Shown piece after piece: positions 8,418-17,501 of a stretch of DNA of 35,598 nt. The stretch spans positions 1 through 35,598 of the forward strand of contig PMLK01000080.1 of assembly GCA_003158875.1 (NCBI GenBank), written 5' to 3'. This DNA is from Chloroflexota bacterium (GTDB taxonomy: Bacteria > Chloroflexota > Limnocylindria > Limnocylindrales > CSP1-4). The first letter of the stretch is position 1. Each line of letters begins with the position of its first letter. Position numbers and translations under genes: made by a program. Under the pieces are notes generated by a model. The model worked only from the letters and a program-made list of their open reading frames with translations, searched no databases and was not told the DNA's origin.

Positions 8418-9623
8418 ATGGGCCACGACATCGATCACGCGGAGTTCTGCGGCGACGACATGCCGGTCCGCGCGCCGCTGGCCGGCGGGCGTGTCCGAGT
8501 CGTGGAAGTTATGGCCACCGGCACCAACGGCGGCGCCCAGGAACACGTCTACTCGCTTGTCAGCCGCATGGATCGGGAGCGGTACGACGTCCGCGTCGTG
8601 TCGCTGTCGCACGGCTCCAGCGTGCGCCGTCTGGAGAAGGCCGGCATCGAAGTCGCGGTGATCGACGAGCCGGACGATCGGGACGCGGTCGGGGCGCTCG
8701 CGGAGTTGCTGGCGCCGCTCGAGCCGGAAGTGATCCACAACCACATGTTCCGGGCCGAAGTTGTGGGCACGCGAGCCGCGTTACTCCTGGGCGAGAAGGG
8801 CTGCAAGAGGCCGGCCGTCGTCTCGACCGTCCATTCGAGTCGCGTCCGCTGCTCCGAGGATCGCCAGACGATGCGCCAGCTGACGCCCCTCATGGATCGA
8901 CTGATCGTGGTGTCGAAGGCCATCGAGCGGAAGATCCGCGAGGAGGGCCGCTACGGCGCACCCGTCAGCCTGATCTACAACGGCGTCGACCTGCAGCGCT
9001 ACAACCATCAGCAGCCGTGCTGCACTTTGCGTGAGGAATTCGGAATTCCGGAAGGCGCACCGGTTGTTGGGGTCGTCGCCCGCCTGGAGGCCGAAAAGGG
9101 CCACCGAACCCTGGTCGATGCCTGGCCGCCGGTCCTGCTCTCGCACCCCGACGCCCGTCTCCTGATCGTGGGCGAGGGTTCGGAGCGGAACTCGCTCGAA
9201 GCTCAGGCCGCGTCGTTGGGGATCGCCGACAGGGTCGTGTTCACAGGTCGACGTGAGGACGTTCCGGCCGTGACCGCCGCCCTGGATATCGCCGTTCTGC
9301 CCTCATACCGGGAGGCTCAGGGGTTGAGCGTCCTGGAGGCCATGGCGCTGGGCCGGCCTGTGGTCGCGTCCAACGTCGGCGGGATCCCGGAAATGGTCGA
9401 GGACGGCGTGAGCGGATTGCTCGTGCGTCCGGGCGACTGCGACGCTCTGGCGGCCGCGATCGTCCGGCTGCTGTCCAACCACCCTCTGGCGGACACGCTG
9501 GCCAGGCGCGGCCACGACCTCGTCCACGAGCGGTTCTGTATCGAGATCATGACGAACTCGATCGAGACGGTATACGACGAGATGGCCGCCAGGCTGCGGG
9601 CATCGGCGGGCGTGCCGGGATAG
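8418..9623 (+). CDS. GT4-family glycosyltransferase
   Basis: A 401-residue retaining glycosyltransferase of the GT-B fold, family GT4. The N-terminal acceptor-side half opens with RVRVVEVMATGTNGGAQEHV, the usual glycine-rich loop, and contains PEVIHNHMF. The C-terminal donor half carries GVVARLEAEKGHRTLVDAW, LLIVGEGSER, VVFTGRREDVP and the E-x7-E region around EAQGLSVLEAMALG followed by RPVVASNVGGIPEMVEDG. It uses a nucleotide-sugar donor in the cytoplasm. ATG 8418 lies 2 nt after the preceding stop; ATG 8461 is possible but would remove nothing essential. It ends the glycan cluster and converges on the minus-strand gene at 9671. Donor and acceptor cannot be told. Confidence 0.9.
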   Translation: MGHDIDHAEFCGDDMPVRAPLAGGRVRVVEVMATGTNGGAQEHVYSLVSRMDRERYDVRVVSLSHGSSVRRLEKAGIEVAVIDEPDDRDAVGALAELLAPLEPEVIHNHMFRAEVVGTRAALLLGEKGCKRPAVVSTVHSSRVRCSEDRQTMRQLTPLMDRLIVVSKAIERKIREEGRYGAPVSLIYNGVDLQRYNHQQPCCTLREEFGIPEGAPVVGVVARLEAEKGHRTLVDAWPPVLLSHPDARLLIVGEGSERNSLEAQAASLGIADRVVFTGRREDVPAVTAALDIAVLPSYREAQGLSVLEAMALGRPVVASNVGGIPEMVEDGVSGLLVRPGDCDALAAAIVRLLSNHPLADTLARRGHDLVHERFCIEIMTNSIETVYDEMAARLRASAGVPG

Positions 9624-9636
9624 CGCTCGCGATACA

Positions 9637-9665
9637 GGGCGTTTGCGGCGCGATCGAACGCGCCC
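9637..9665. terminator. Possible bidirectional terminator hairpin between convergent genes
   Basis: GGGCG at 9637-9641 can pair with CGCCC at 9661-9665; the stem continues with TTTG/CGAA after a bulge. It lies in the 47-bp gap between convergent genes, but no T-run follows on either strand, so this is a weak call. Confidence 0.3.
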
Positions 9666-9670
9666 GCGAC

Positions 9671-10132
9671 CTAATTCGACGGCGAAGCGACCACGGTCGG
9701 GGTGGACACGGCGGCCGATGCGGCCGGCGAAGCCGCGACCCGGGCCGTGGGAACGGTGAGGGGCGTGAGCTCGGGGCCGTTGGGGGCCGCCAGGTTGGTG
9801 CCGAACCACGCGATCGCGAGAACCGCGATCAGGGCTGCGGCGCAAACCAGGGCGAAAATGGCGGAGGGCGCGTCGTTGATGTGGACGCGCTCGTGCGACT
9901 CGCGCACGGAGCCGATCGGGTGCTTCTCTTCGTCGGTGCTGCCGCCGCTCTTTCGGCCGAAGCCGAAACGACCCGCGCTCGGAGCGGCAGCCGCAGCCTC
10001 GAATTCCCCGTCGTCGTCTTCGCCCGCTTCGGTGGCTTCGTCGAGCCCTTCCGGCTCTTCGGCTTCCTCGTCCGCGGGAAGATCGGCGTCGTAAAGGGGC
10101 TTGCTGTCTTTGTCCTTGGTGGGATCGGCCAT
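9671..10132 (-). CDS. Hypothetical acidic single-pass membrane protein
   Basis: A 153-residue protein of no family that I recognise. Residues 1-90 are hydrophilic and strongly acidic (a run of E/D from about residue 21 to 45), with a short basic/glycine stretch GRFGFGRKSGG. One transmembrane helix follows (about residues 90-110, AIFALVCAAALIAVLAIAW), and then a roughly 40-residue Pro/Ser/Thr/Val/Ala-rich tail, probably extracytoplasmic. The topology would be N-in/C-out. ATG 10132 is preceded by AGGAG about 13 nt upstream, a poorly spaced ribosome site. It follows the MFS gene on the same strand after 121 bp, so it could be transcribed separately; a TAAACT hexamer at 10213-10218 (minus strand) is a possible -10. 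Codon pattern and clean reading support a real gene. Confidence 0.7.
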   Translation of the reverse strand: MADPTKDKDSKPLYDADLPADEEAEEPEGLDEATEAGEDDDGEFEAAAAAPSAGRFGFGRKSGGSTDEEKHPIGSVRESHERVHINDAPSAIFALVCAAALIAVLAIAWFGTNLAAPNGPELTPLTVPTARVAASPAASAAVSTPTVVASPSN

Positions 10133-10253
10133 TGCCGTCGGTCACTCCTGATTTCGGCGTTGTGTCGATGCGAGCCGCCGCTATGACGGAATCGGGCGCA
10201 TCACTGAGCGGCAGTTTAGCCGACGCGTCCGGTTGCCGCGTTGCGTTGCTGCG

Positions 10254-12179
10254 TCACGCTCGTCGAATCGACCTGAACGCCAGTCCGGCCAGGCCGGCGA
10301 TGGCGGTGAGCAGGCCGCATCCAACCAGCACCGGCCGCGTCCCGAAGGCTTGAGCGAGACCGCCAGACGTGGCCATGGCCAGCGCCAGGACACCGTTGAC
10401 GAGAGCCAGTCGAATAGCGACGACGCGGCCGAGGGCATGGCTCGGGGTGTGTTGCTGGAAGAGAGTCTGGCTGGGCACTACGAAAGTGACGTTGGCGATT
10501 CCCACGGCAGCGGCCAGGATGAGGGCCACGCGCAGATCGCCCGTGATGCCCAGTCCGATGAGCGCGGCACCTGCCGCAGTGAAGGCGGCGATGATCGCCG
10601 GGCCCTTGGGCAGCCGCTGAGCGCAAGCGCCGAGGACAATGCCGCCGCCGACGAGACCGACTCCAGTGGCCATCTCGAAGAAGCCGTAGGCGGCAGGGGC
10701 GTCCAATCCGCCCAGGGCCAGAGAAGCCACCAGCAACGGAGAGAGCGCGGTGAGCGCGCCCAGCCCGTACTCGGCGACCGCGGCCTGGATGGTGGTCGCG
10801 AGCATGGCCGAATCGCCGCGCAGGATGTGCCAGCCTTCGGCCATCTCGGCCAGGATCGAGGTCAGCGAGGCGACGACGCCGGATCGATGTGTGGTCGCGG
10901 CCGTGGTCGTGGTCGGGTCGGAGGCCGCCCCAGCGTGCGTGGCGGGTTCCGTGGCGCGCACGACCGGCGGGATGACCACCGCCGCGACCAGAGTCGCCGA
11001 CGCCAGGTAGCTCGCACCGTCGACCCAGAATGCGAGGGCCAGTGACGATCCCAGGAACGCGACGAACAGTCCGCCCAGGGCGTAGCCCGCGAGGTCGCTA
11101 CCCGTATCCGCGATCCACATGGCGGAGTTAGCCGTGATCAGATCGTCATCCGGAACAACTTGCGGCAGCGCGGCCGTCCGGGCCGGGCGGAAGAACGACG
11201 AGACGGCCGCGACCGCGAACACCAGGACCACGACGAGCGCCACGTTGACGCCGGACGCGACGGGGATCAGGCCCACGAGCCCGGCCCGGATTAGGTCCGA
11301 ACCAACCATCGTCCATTTGCGATCCCAGCGGTCCACGAGCGCGCCGGCGATCGGCCCGACAACGGTCGCGGGAATCGTGAGCGCCGCGAACACCAGGCCG
11401 AGGGCGAGCGGCGAGTTGTTCGTGGCACGAGCGACCAGGAAGACCAGCGCCACCTGATGCAGCCGATCGCCGAGTGAACTGATGACCTGCGCCAGCCACA
11501 TCGCGGAGAAGGCGCCGTTGGTGCCGAGCCGGACGTATGGATTGCCGAGCGGCCCGAGATGGTGGACCGGCCTGGTCTGGGCGACGGCGTCAGCGCCGGC
11601 CGCAGCACCGGCGACGCCGACCAATACATCCGCGGCCGGCGCCCGGACGAGAGCCGCGAACACGAACATCGCCAGTCCGGCGGCGAGAACCACGTCGCCA
11701 ACGGAAGCCACGGCGGCGAAGACCGGCAGGGGCAAGGGGATGATGTCCACGAGCGGGCCGCCGTGGGCGAAGAACACCGCGTCTACGGGCCCTTCCAGGA
11801 CGCGGTGGAAGCCGGACTGGACAAGGTTCGGGTCAAAGCCGGCGGCAATCAGGCTGGGCCGCCAGACCGGCATCCAGCCGCCGTTGGCGACGATGGCAAT
11901 ACCGTTGGCGGCGGTCCCAAGTGCGGCTGCCGTCAACCCCGGGCATGATCTGTTGACCAGCAGCAGGACGGTGAGTGCCAGGTATGCCGCCACGACCAGC
12001 CACAGCCGGACTCCCGCCCCAATTGCTCCGGCGGACAGTTCGGCATCCAGAACGATGAGCGCCACGGCCGACAGGACGACTGCCGGCCACCAGCGCAGCC
12101 GAACGCCCATGACGTTGTCCAGCTTGCCGCCGGCGAGCATGCCCAGCCCAAGCCCCAGGAGAACTCCAAACGCGGGCAT
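10254..12179 (-). CDS. MFS transporter with N-terminal DUF5317-like membrane domain
   Basis: A 641-residue polytopic protein in two parts. Residues 1-175 contain about five hydrophobic helices and the segment GIAIVANGGWMPV, resembling stand-alone DUF5317 proteins. Residues 215-641 form an MFS transporter of the enterobactin-exporter/MFS_3 type: SAMWLAQVISSLGDRLHQVAL, then the inter-helix loop ALVDRWDRKWTMVGSDLIRA, FFRPARTAALPQVVPDDDL, and further helices ending near the C-terminal SIRRA. A loop of about 30 residues (near 450-470) is rich in Ala/Thr. Ordinary MFS proteins of this type have about 400-430 residues, so the extra length is real and in frame. It starts 3 nt after the HD-GYP stop and is surely co-transcribed with it. 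Efflux of a small molecule is likely; substrate unknown. Confidence 0.82.
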   Translation of the reverse strand: MPAFGVLLGLGLGMLAGGKLDNVMGVRLRWWPAVVLSAVALIVLDAELSAGAIGAGVRLWLVVAAYLALTVLLLVNRSCPGLTAAALGTAANGIAIVANGGWMPVWRPSLIAAGFDPNLVQSGFHRVLEGPVDAVFFAHGGPLVDIIPLPLPVFAAVASVGDVVLAAGLAMFVFAALVRAPAADVLVGVAGAAAGADAVAQTRPVHHLGPLGNPYVRLGTNGAFSAMWLAQVISSLGDRLHQVALVFLVARATNNSPLALGLVFAALTIPATVVGPIAGALVDRWDRKWTMVGSDLIRAGLVGLIPVASGVNVALVVVLVFAVAAVSSFFRPARTAALPQVVPDDDLITANSAMWIADTGSDLAGYALGGLFVAFLGSSLALAFWVDGASYLASATLVAAVVIPPVVRATEPATHAGAASDPTTTTAATTHRSGVVASLTSILAEMAEGWHILRGDSAMLATTIQAAVAEYGLGALTALSPLLVASLALGGLDAPAAYGFFEMATGVGLVGGGIVLGACAQRLPKGPAIIAAFTAAGAALIGLGITGDLRVALILAAAVGIANVTFVVPSQTLFQQHTPSHALGRVVAIRLALVNGVLALAMATSGGLAQAFGTRPVLVGCGLLTAIAGLAGLAFRSIRRA

Positions 12180-12182
12180 GGA

Positions 12183-13592
12183 TCAGGCGGTAGCGGGCGA
12201 AGCTGGAGCGACGCCTCCGGTCGTGGCGGAGCCGATGCCGTCGTCGGTTTGTGCGTTGCCCACGGCCATGGTCATGGCCATGTTACCGGCCGCCTGGCCG
12301 ATCATCGGGACGTTGCGGATCTCCGGTCTGCCCGGATCCGGCACGTCGCGCACCCAGCGAGTGCGCACGAAAGCGTCGACCACGTCCGGATCGAATTGGA
12401 TGCCACCAAACTTGCGCAGCTCCCCGAGTGCCTGCTGCGACGTGAGGGGAGTCATTCGGTAGGGCCGGGCGGCGGTCATCGCCTCGAACGCGTCGGCGAC
12501 GTGCAGGATGCGCGCCAGCCGCGGGATCTCATCGGCGACGAGCCGGTCTGGATAACCGGAGCCGTTGAACCATTCGTGGTGGTGGCGAATTATCGGCAGC
12601 TCCGGAGCGAGCCGCTTGACCGGGGCGATGATCTCCGCCCCGAGGACCGGGTGCAGATTCATCTTCGTCCGTTCGTCGCGAGTCAGTCGCTCTTGCTTGA
12701 GCAATACGGAATCCGGCACGCCGATCTTGCCGATGTCGTGCAGCAGCCCGCCCCACTCCAGGGCCTCGAGCTCGCTGTCACTGACCTTCATGACCTTGCC
12801 GATGTCCACGGCGATCTTCTGGACGCGCTGGCTGTGGCCGCTGGTGAAGGTGTCGCGCTTGTCCACCGCCTCCGCCAGACTCCGGACCGTCTCGGTGAAC
12901 ATCTCGCGGACTTCCACGAAGCGCTGGTAGGCAAGGCGCGTGGTGTACAGCGGCAGCGCGAACAGCAGCACCGCCCACCACCCGGCCGACAGGTACATCT
13001 TCGCCATCAACCAGGCTACGGGCGCCAGGGCGAGCATGTTCGAGTAGGCGCCGGCGTCTGCGCGGATCAGCTTCCACATCGACTCCCCGCCGCGGACGGA
13101 AACGAAGGCAGCCGTCAGGAGAGTGTTCAGGGAAAACAGAACGGCAGCAGCTCCGATCGTTGCCACGAAATCCACAAGCAAGTTGGCGCGGCCCGGAACC
13201 AGGCTGAGCAGCCAGCCGCTGAATATGGCGGGGCCGGTGATGGTCGCCCTGTTGGCCACAATGCCGTACCAGGGTACGTCACGGCGAAGCTCGCGTGCTT
13301 GCGTGGAGCCGACTAAGGCAACGAGGCCGGCGGCCAATGGTCCGCCCAGACTCATGGTCGCGACAACCGGCGCGAAGGCAACGTCAACGACATTGCCTCC
13401 CGGCATCCGCACCGCCAACGAGGAGCCGCTCGCCGACAGGGCGATCCAAAACACCATACCCAGGAGCAGACCGCTCGGCAGCCCGGGGATAGCAAGTTCA
13501 GGGCCGATTGGGAACAACAAGATGGCACTGACAAGCAGCAAAGTACTTGTCAGTGCCATGATCGCTATCAGGGCGCCCAGCCGCCGGCTCAT
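12183..13592 (-). CDS. Membrane-anchored HD-GYP domain c-di-GMP phosphodiesterase
   Basis: A 469-residue protein. Residues 1-215 hold about six hydrophobic helices acting as a membrane sensor. A short helical linker (224-246) leads to an HD-GYP domain that hydrolyses cyclic di-GMP. Metal ligands are all present: H253 (TSGHSQRV), H285-D286 (LLHDIGKIG), H314 (NLHPVLG), H338-H339 (HHEWFNGSGYPD, containing the GYP triad at 346-348) and D367 (LHVADAFEAM). It should therefore be active. ATG 13592 was chosen because GAGGAG lies 5 nt upstream and the hydrophobic sensor begins right after; the open frame extends 16 codons further with no support. It heads a two-gene unit with the MFS transporter. The tail is Ala/Thr/Gly-rich. 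Confidence 0.92.
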   Translation of the reverse strand: MSRRLGALIAIMALTSTLLLVSAILLFPIGPELAIPGLPSGLLLGMVFWIALSASGSSLAVRMPGGNVVDVAFAPVVATMSLGGPLAAGLVALVGSTQARELRRDVPWYGIVANRATITGPAIFSGWLLSLVPGRANLLVDFVATIGAAAVLFSLNTLLTAAFVSVRGGESMWKLIRADAGAYSNMLALAPVAWLMAKMYLSAGWWAVLLFALPLYTTRLAYQRFVEVREMFTETVRSLAEAVDKRDTFTSGHSQRVQKIAVDIGKVMKVSDSELEALEWGGLLHDIGKIGVPDSVLLKQERLTRDERTKMNLHPVLGAEIIAPVKRLAPELPIIRHHHEWFNGSGYPDRLVADEIPRLARILHVADAFEAMTAARPYRMTPLTSQQALGELRKFGGIQFDPDVVDAFVRTRWVRDVPDPGRPEIRNVPMIGQAAGNMAMTMAVGNAQTDDGIGSATTGGVAPASPATA

Positions 13593-14000
13593 GTGAACTC
13601 CTCGTCTAGCCCGCGGCAATCTAGCTGTGCGATTCCCCACACGGCTATGGGATAGAGGTACTCAGAATGGCCTGTAGCTGGCTCCAGCTCCAAGCGCTAC
13701 GAGTACCGCTCCCCCGACCAGGACGAGCAGCTTCTGAATGCGATGCGACATGGTGGCTACCAAGGCCGGTTGATTGACTCGGGAGACACGGGATTCTCCT
13801 GTTCGAGCCAACGCGAAGCGGGTTGCACTGGCGGCTAGGTCCCTGCCCAAGTGCCCGAATTCGGCCGGAGCCTCGAAGCATCCTCGCGTCATCGGTCCGG
13901 TGCCGTCTGGTGCGGTTAGGTCCCGGACTGCGGCCACACTACCCGGCCAAAAGTACCAGCGTCTATACGCACAGTCCCATATTCGAGGGCATCACGTCGC
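13593..14000. other. 408-bp gene-poor gap between HD-GYP gene and SARP regulator gene
   Basis: I see no convincing gene. On the minus strand, 13662-13751 could encode a 29-residue hydrophobic peptide (MSHRIQKLLVLVGGAVLVAL and nine more residues), but it has no ribosome site. Structure: a hairpin at 13778-13107 plus 700, that is 13778-13807, pairs GGAGA (13782-13786) with TCTCC (13795-13799) and has outer arms CTCG/CGAG. AGCTGG-CT-CCAGCT near 13677 is a second short inverted repeat. A TAGATT hexamer on the minus strand about 30 nt before the HD-GYP start is a possible -10. The rest holds nothing I can name. Confidence 0.5.
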
Positions 14001-17000
14001 TCAGATCGACTCCAAAGGGGGAGGCTCGATCCCCATCTGCTCGCGCATGACTGTGGCGTAGTGGGTGTATTGCTCGGCGGCCGCCGCCTGGGCGCCCATT
14101 TGCCGGTACAGCCTGAGAAGGCACAGTTCTATCTGGTCGGCGTCTGGATCTGCCTGCATAGCGAGCTGGGCCAAGTTGAGCGCTCGCTCGAACTGTCCTG
14201 CCCTGGTATCGCCGACTATCGAGCGTTCGATTCGGTCCAGGTAGCTGGCATGCAGCATCTCGCGGAATGACGTGGCCCATTCGTCATAGATGAAGTCCAC
14301 GGCGTATGGACCTGAGTAGTTTTCGGCCAGACGTGTAACCAGCTCGGGGTCTGAATCCCGACGGATCGCCGCGATTATGCCGGCGCAGTCCTGACTGCGA
14401 CAGCCCACCAACTCGTTGTCCAACCAGATCAAATCGGACCGGCTGCGCAGGTAACCGGCGCTGTCGTCGTCGTCAGTTGCCGGCTCGAAAACGTGCCGCA
14501 GAAAGTAGGCCGACTGGTTGAGGGAGTTGGCTCCGGCGTCCGGGTCCATTTCCGGCCACAGCGCTTCAAGCACCTGTTCCCTCGTCGCGGTGAACTTCGG
14601 TCGGCTAAGGAGGAAGCACAGCAGGGATAGGACCTTCTTTCGTATCTCGGTGCCGGGTATGGTCTTGCTCCCAACCCGAATCTCAACCTTGCCGAGGTCT
14701 TCCACATAGACCCGCGGCGCCAGACGGTGGGCAAGGGCGCGCCCGGCGTCGGCCATCTTCATCGCCTTCTTCTTGCGTACCGCCCGCAGCCGAGGCAGGT
14801 CGTCGGCATCGCCGACGACCTCCAGCAGCTCGCACATCCTGCGCAGTTGACACTGGTTGGACGCGCCTGCGTCCAGGGCTCGCCTGAGAACCCATTGCCA
14901 GCGCACCGGGCGCAGAGCCGCCTCGCCCCGAACCAGACCCAGCGCGCCCTCGTTGAGGTCGCCGATTCTCCGAACCACGAGCTCGGCCTGCATGGAAAGC
15001 AGCGCCGCGTCGGTCGAACCGCCTCTTCTGAGATGCTCGCTCAAACTTGCGGCCGGCCCGATGAGCGCCTTCGTCAAGGCCGCGCTCTTCCACGACAGCC
15101 GAGCCTGCTGGCGTCGGGCAAACTCCATGGCCCTGTCGATCTCAACATGAAGCAGCGTACCTCCGGGGTCGACGGACGCCGTTATCTGCACGCTGAAAGA
15201 GAGGAGGTAGCTTCTCAGCCCCGGTGCTACGGAATTGCTCAAGACCTGTCCGAGAAGGTCATGCGCCCGGTCAGGAAGTCCTTCGATCAAGGCGATACGA
15301 GCGGCTGCACAGCGACATTCCGCATCTCCCACCTCTCGCTCGGTTTCATCGAAACCTTGTTCCAGCAGCCAGCGAGCCCTCTTCGGGTCCCCATACCTGG
15401 CTTCCATCTCCGCCGCATCGCCGTAGAGCCCCGGAAACACGTGTGGGTTTGGTTCGATCGCCCGCTCGGTGAGCGCCTGGGCCTCAGCCCACTGACCCAA
15501 ACGAGCCAGGCCCATCGCCGTGTTGATGCGGGCGCCCGAGACTTCCGGGCCGTGCTGGCATGCCGCAAGGATGCGTACCGAGTCCCTTCCCACGCGGACG
15601 GCTTCCTCCGGATCGTCGCTTTGGAGTTCAACGTTCACAAGATTGAGCAGGGAGATGCCCTCGTATCTCTTGTGCCCCCGCTGGCGATTGATCTGTGCCG
15701 CATCCAGCAGTAGCGCCCGGAGACGGTTCAGGCTCCCGTCCTCGGTGGCCTCGTAGAGCGCTCTGGTCGCCTCGGCTATTGACGCTTGCTCCCGATCCTC
15801 GCTGTTGACGAGCGAAGCGAGTGCGAGCGACCGCAGGCGCTCGTCCTCCATCACGAACGCGATGTGAAGCACCGCCAGCGCGATCGAGGAGGCCAACTGC
15901 GGGTCGGAGGGCTGAGCGCCCGAAATCAGGTTCGCGAGCCGCCGAGCCCCCGCGTGAGCTTCGGAATAGTTGCCTATGGCCTCCATCTGACGGACATGAA
16001 TGATGTCGAACCAGGGATTCGGCTCGGGATCCGGGAACGTGGTCATGAACTGGTGCGCGACGGCGAGGTCGCCTGTACCCACGATCGTCGGCGTTGCCGC
16101 GGCCACCACACGCCGCACGTCGGCGGAATCTCCGGCCGCGGCCCAGTGGCGCGCGGCGAGACGCCAGGACACGGATTCCGACACAGCCGCGAGGCGTCGG
16201 TGCATCTCGGCGATCCCGTCGCCGCCGATCTCCGCTTCCAGGTGTGAGAGCAGAAATTCGCGGACCAGCGGATGCGAGCGCCAGGTACTTCTCTCGTCGG
16301 CGCCCCTGGAGGCCAATCCGAAGCGCTCCGCGTCGAGCAGAAGATGTCGAGCTTGCTTGGTCGAGACCGACGCGGCTATCGAGGCCATCTCAGGCTCGAG
16401 GTCTTCCAGAATCGCGCTTCGAACCAGGAAGTCGCGCAGTGCCGGGTCCAGTTCCCCAACGACTTCTTCCGCCAGATAGTCGTACAGGTTCCCTTCGGCT
16501 CCGGAAAGCGAATTGACGAAATTGCGGACCTGCCGCGGCGAGCGACCCTCGACGGCAGTCCTGACGAGTTGGAGCGACGCTACCCATCCATCCGTGCGTT
16601 CCTGCAGGTCGTGGAGGACGCCCGCATCGAGCGGTTGGTGGTAGAAGTCGCGGAAGAGTCGGCCCGTTTCGAGTTCTTCAAACCTCAGTTCTTCGCGTTC
16701 CAGCTCCGCCAGCTGGCCATGAGCGCGGAGAGCCGCCACCGCCAGGTCCGGTCGTCGCCGGCTGATAACGATGGTCTGGACACCGGCTGGAAGGGCCTCG
16801 ATGAGGTGCTCTAGCACTTCGCACACGGCTTCGCCCGATGCCGCGGCGTAGAAGTCGTCCAGAACGAGCACCGACGGCGTACTTCCCAACGCCCCAAGGT
16901 CGCTGGTAACCGTCTCCAGCACGGTAGCCTGATCGACCGATTCCAGGGAGTCGTCCGACAGCAACGCGTTGGAGCGGTTGAAGACGCCGGGATCGACAGA

Positions 17001-17423
17001 CCGGCACGCCGCAACGAAGTAGCGGAGGAAGGCCAAACCGTCCGTGTCTTCCTCATCCAGCCGATACCAGAAGGTCCGCAGCCTTGACCGACGCAGGTAG
17101 TCCGCTACGAGAGTGGTCTTGCCGAACCCGGCTTCGGCGATGACATAGACAACTCGCTTCTCTGATTTGGAGCCGAGCCAGTTGAGCAGGCGTTCCCTGG
17201 GCAGCGTTTCGGCAGGGAGTGCGGGGCGCTGAATCTTGCCAAGACGCAGCGGAAAACGCTGCCGCAAGCATGTCGTCTCGGTGTCCAAGTTATCGCCGTC
17301 AGCGGGCTCAACGGGCACGCCAGACCCCTCCAACTTCCACCTCTGCCCGTCCCGAGTGGGCGGGGCGAAGGATAGGAAGTCGAGCCCTCGGATGTCAACT
17401 GAATGCGAGGCGGACGTTTGCAT
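14001..17423 (-). CDS. Giant MalT-like STAND ATPase / SARP (BTAD) transcriptional regulator
   Basis: A 1140-residue signal-transduction ATPase with a DNA-binding C-terminus. Residues 1-55 are unassigned. A MalT-like P-loop module begins at about 60 (LGKIQRPALP), with Walker A AEAGFGKTT at 97-104, Walker B SVLVLDDFY near 185, and an ISRRRPDL sensor segment. A winged region and a long helical TPR-like array (about 430-880) follow. The C-terminal 270 residues comprise an OmpR-like winged helix (VEIRVGSKTIPGTEIRKKVL, REQVLEALWPEMDPDAGANS) and a BTAD domain (RLAENYSGPYAVDFIYDEWA to the end). This is the SARP order reversed relative to classical N-terminal SARPs, with the effector at the C-terminus as in some MalT-like proteins. 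The ATG at 17423 lacks a clear ribosome site; in-frame starts nearer residue 60 are not excluded. Ligand and regulon unknown. Confidence 0.85.
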   Translation of the reverse strand: MQTSASHSVDIRGLDFLSFAPPTRDGQRWKLEGSGVPVEPADGDNLDTETTCLRQRFPLRLGKIQRPALPAETLPRERLLNWLGSKSEKRVVYVIAEAGFGKTTLVADYLRRSRLRTFWYRLDEEDTDGLAFLRYFVAACRSVDPGVFNRSNALLSDDSLESVDQATVLETVTSDLGALGSTPSVLVLDDFYAAASGEAVCEVLEHLIEALPAGVQTIVISRRRPDLAVAALRAHGQLAELEREELRFEELETGRLFRDFYHQPLDAGVLHDLQERTDGWVASLQLVRTAVEGRSPRQVRNFVNSLSGAEGNLYDYLAEEVVGELDPALRDFLVRSAILEDLEPEMASIAASVSTKQARHLLLDAERFGLASRGADERSTWRSHPLVREFLLSHLEAEIGGDGIAEMHRRLAAVSESVSWRLAARHWAAAGDSADVRRVVAAATPTIVGTGDLAVAHQFMTTFPDPEPNPWFDIIHVRQMEAIGNYSEAHAGARRLANLISGAQPSDPQLASSIALAVLHIAFVMEDERLRSLALASLVNSEDREQASIAEATRALYEATEDGSLNRLRALLLDAAQINRQRGHKRYEGISLLNLVNVELQSDDPEEAVRVGRDSVRILAACQHGPEVSGARINTAMGLARLGQWAEAQALTERAIEPNPHVFPGLYGDAAEMEARYGDPKRARWLLEQGFDETEREVGDAECRCAAARIALIEGLPDRAHDLLGQVLSNSVAPGLRSYLLSFSVQITASVDPGGTLLHVEIDRAMEFARRQQARLSWKSAALTKALIGPAASLSEHLRRGGSTDAALLSMQAELVVRRIGDLNEGALGLVRGEAALRPVRWQWVLRRALDAGASNQCQLRRMCELLEVVGDADDLPRLRAVRKKKAMKMADAGRALAHRLAPRVYVEDLGKVEIRVGSKTIPGTEIRKKVLSLLCFLLSRPKFTATREQVLEALWPEMDPDAGANSLNQSAYFLRHVFEPATDDDDSAGYLRSRSDLIWLDNELVGCRSQDCAGIIAAIRRDSDPELVTRLAENYSGPYAVDFIYDEWATSFREMLHASYLDRIERSIVGDTRAGQFERALNLAQLAMQADPDADQIELCLLRLYRQMGAQAAAAEQYTHYATVMREQMGIEPPPLESI

Positions 17424-17433
17424 GCGCGGGATG

Positions 17434-17448
17434 ATCGCGAAGCGCGAT
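17434..17448. repeat. Perfect 15-bp inverted repeat just upstream of the SARP gene
   Basis: ATCGCG-AAG-CGCGAT lies 10 nt before the ATG at 17423, inside the 78-bp gap after dodecin. It could be an operator for this regulator, a hairpin affecting initiation, or a dodecin terminator; no T-run follows. A GATAAT hexamer (minus strand) lies just upstream of it. Confidence 0.4.
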
Positions 17449-17501
17449 TATCCGCGGCTTATCGGGACGTGGCCTACGTTCAGGCTCACGCAAGCCTGGG
17501 T

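Noticed and set aside
12249-13316. 355-codon open frame on the plus strand opposite the HD-GYP gene
   Set aside because: It is an antisense shadow of a certain gene in GC-rich DNA; the product has no recognisable pattern.
13662-13751. 29-residue hydrophobic peptide on the minus strand
   Set aside because: No ribosome site and no clear promoter; it could be a chance frame in this GC-rich gap.
13778-13812. tRNA-like TTCGAGCC next to a hairpin
   Set aside because: The flanking bases cannot form a T-arm stem, and no acceptor stem or anticodon arm is present.
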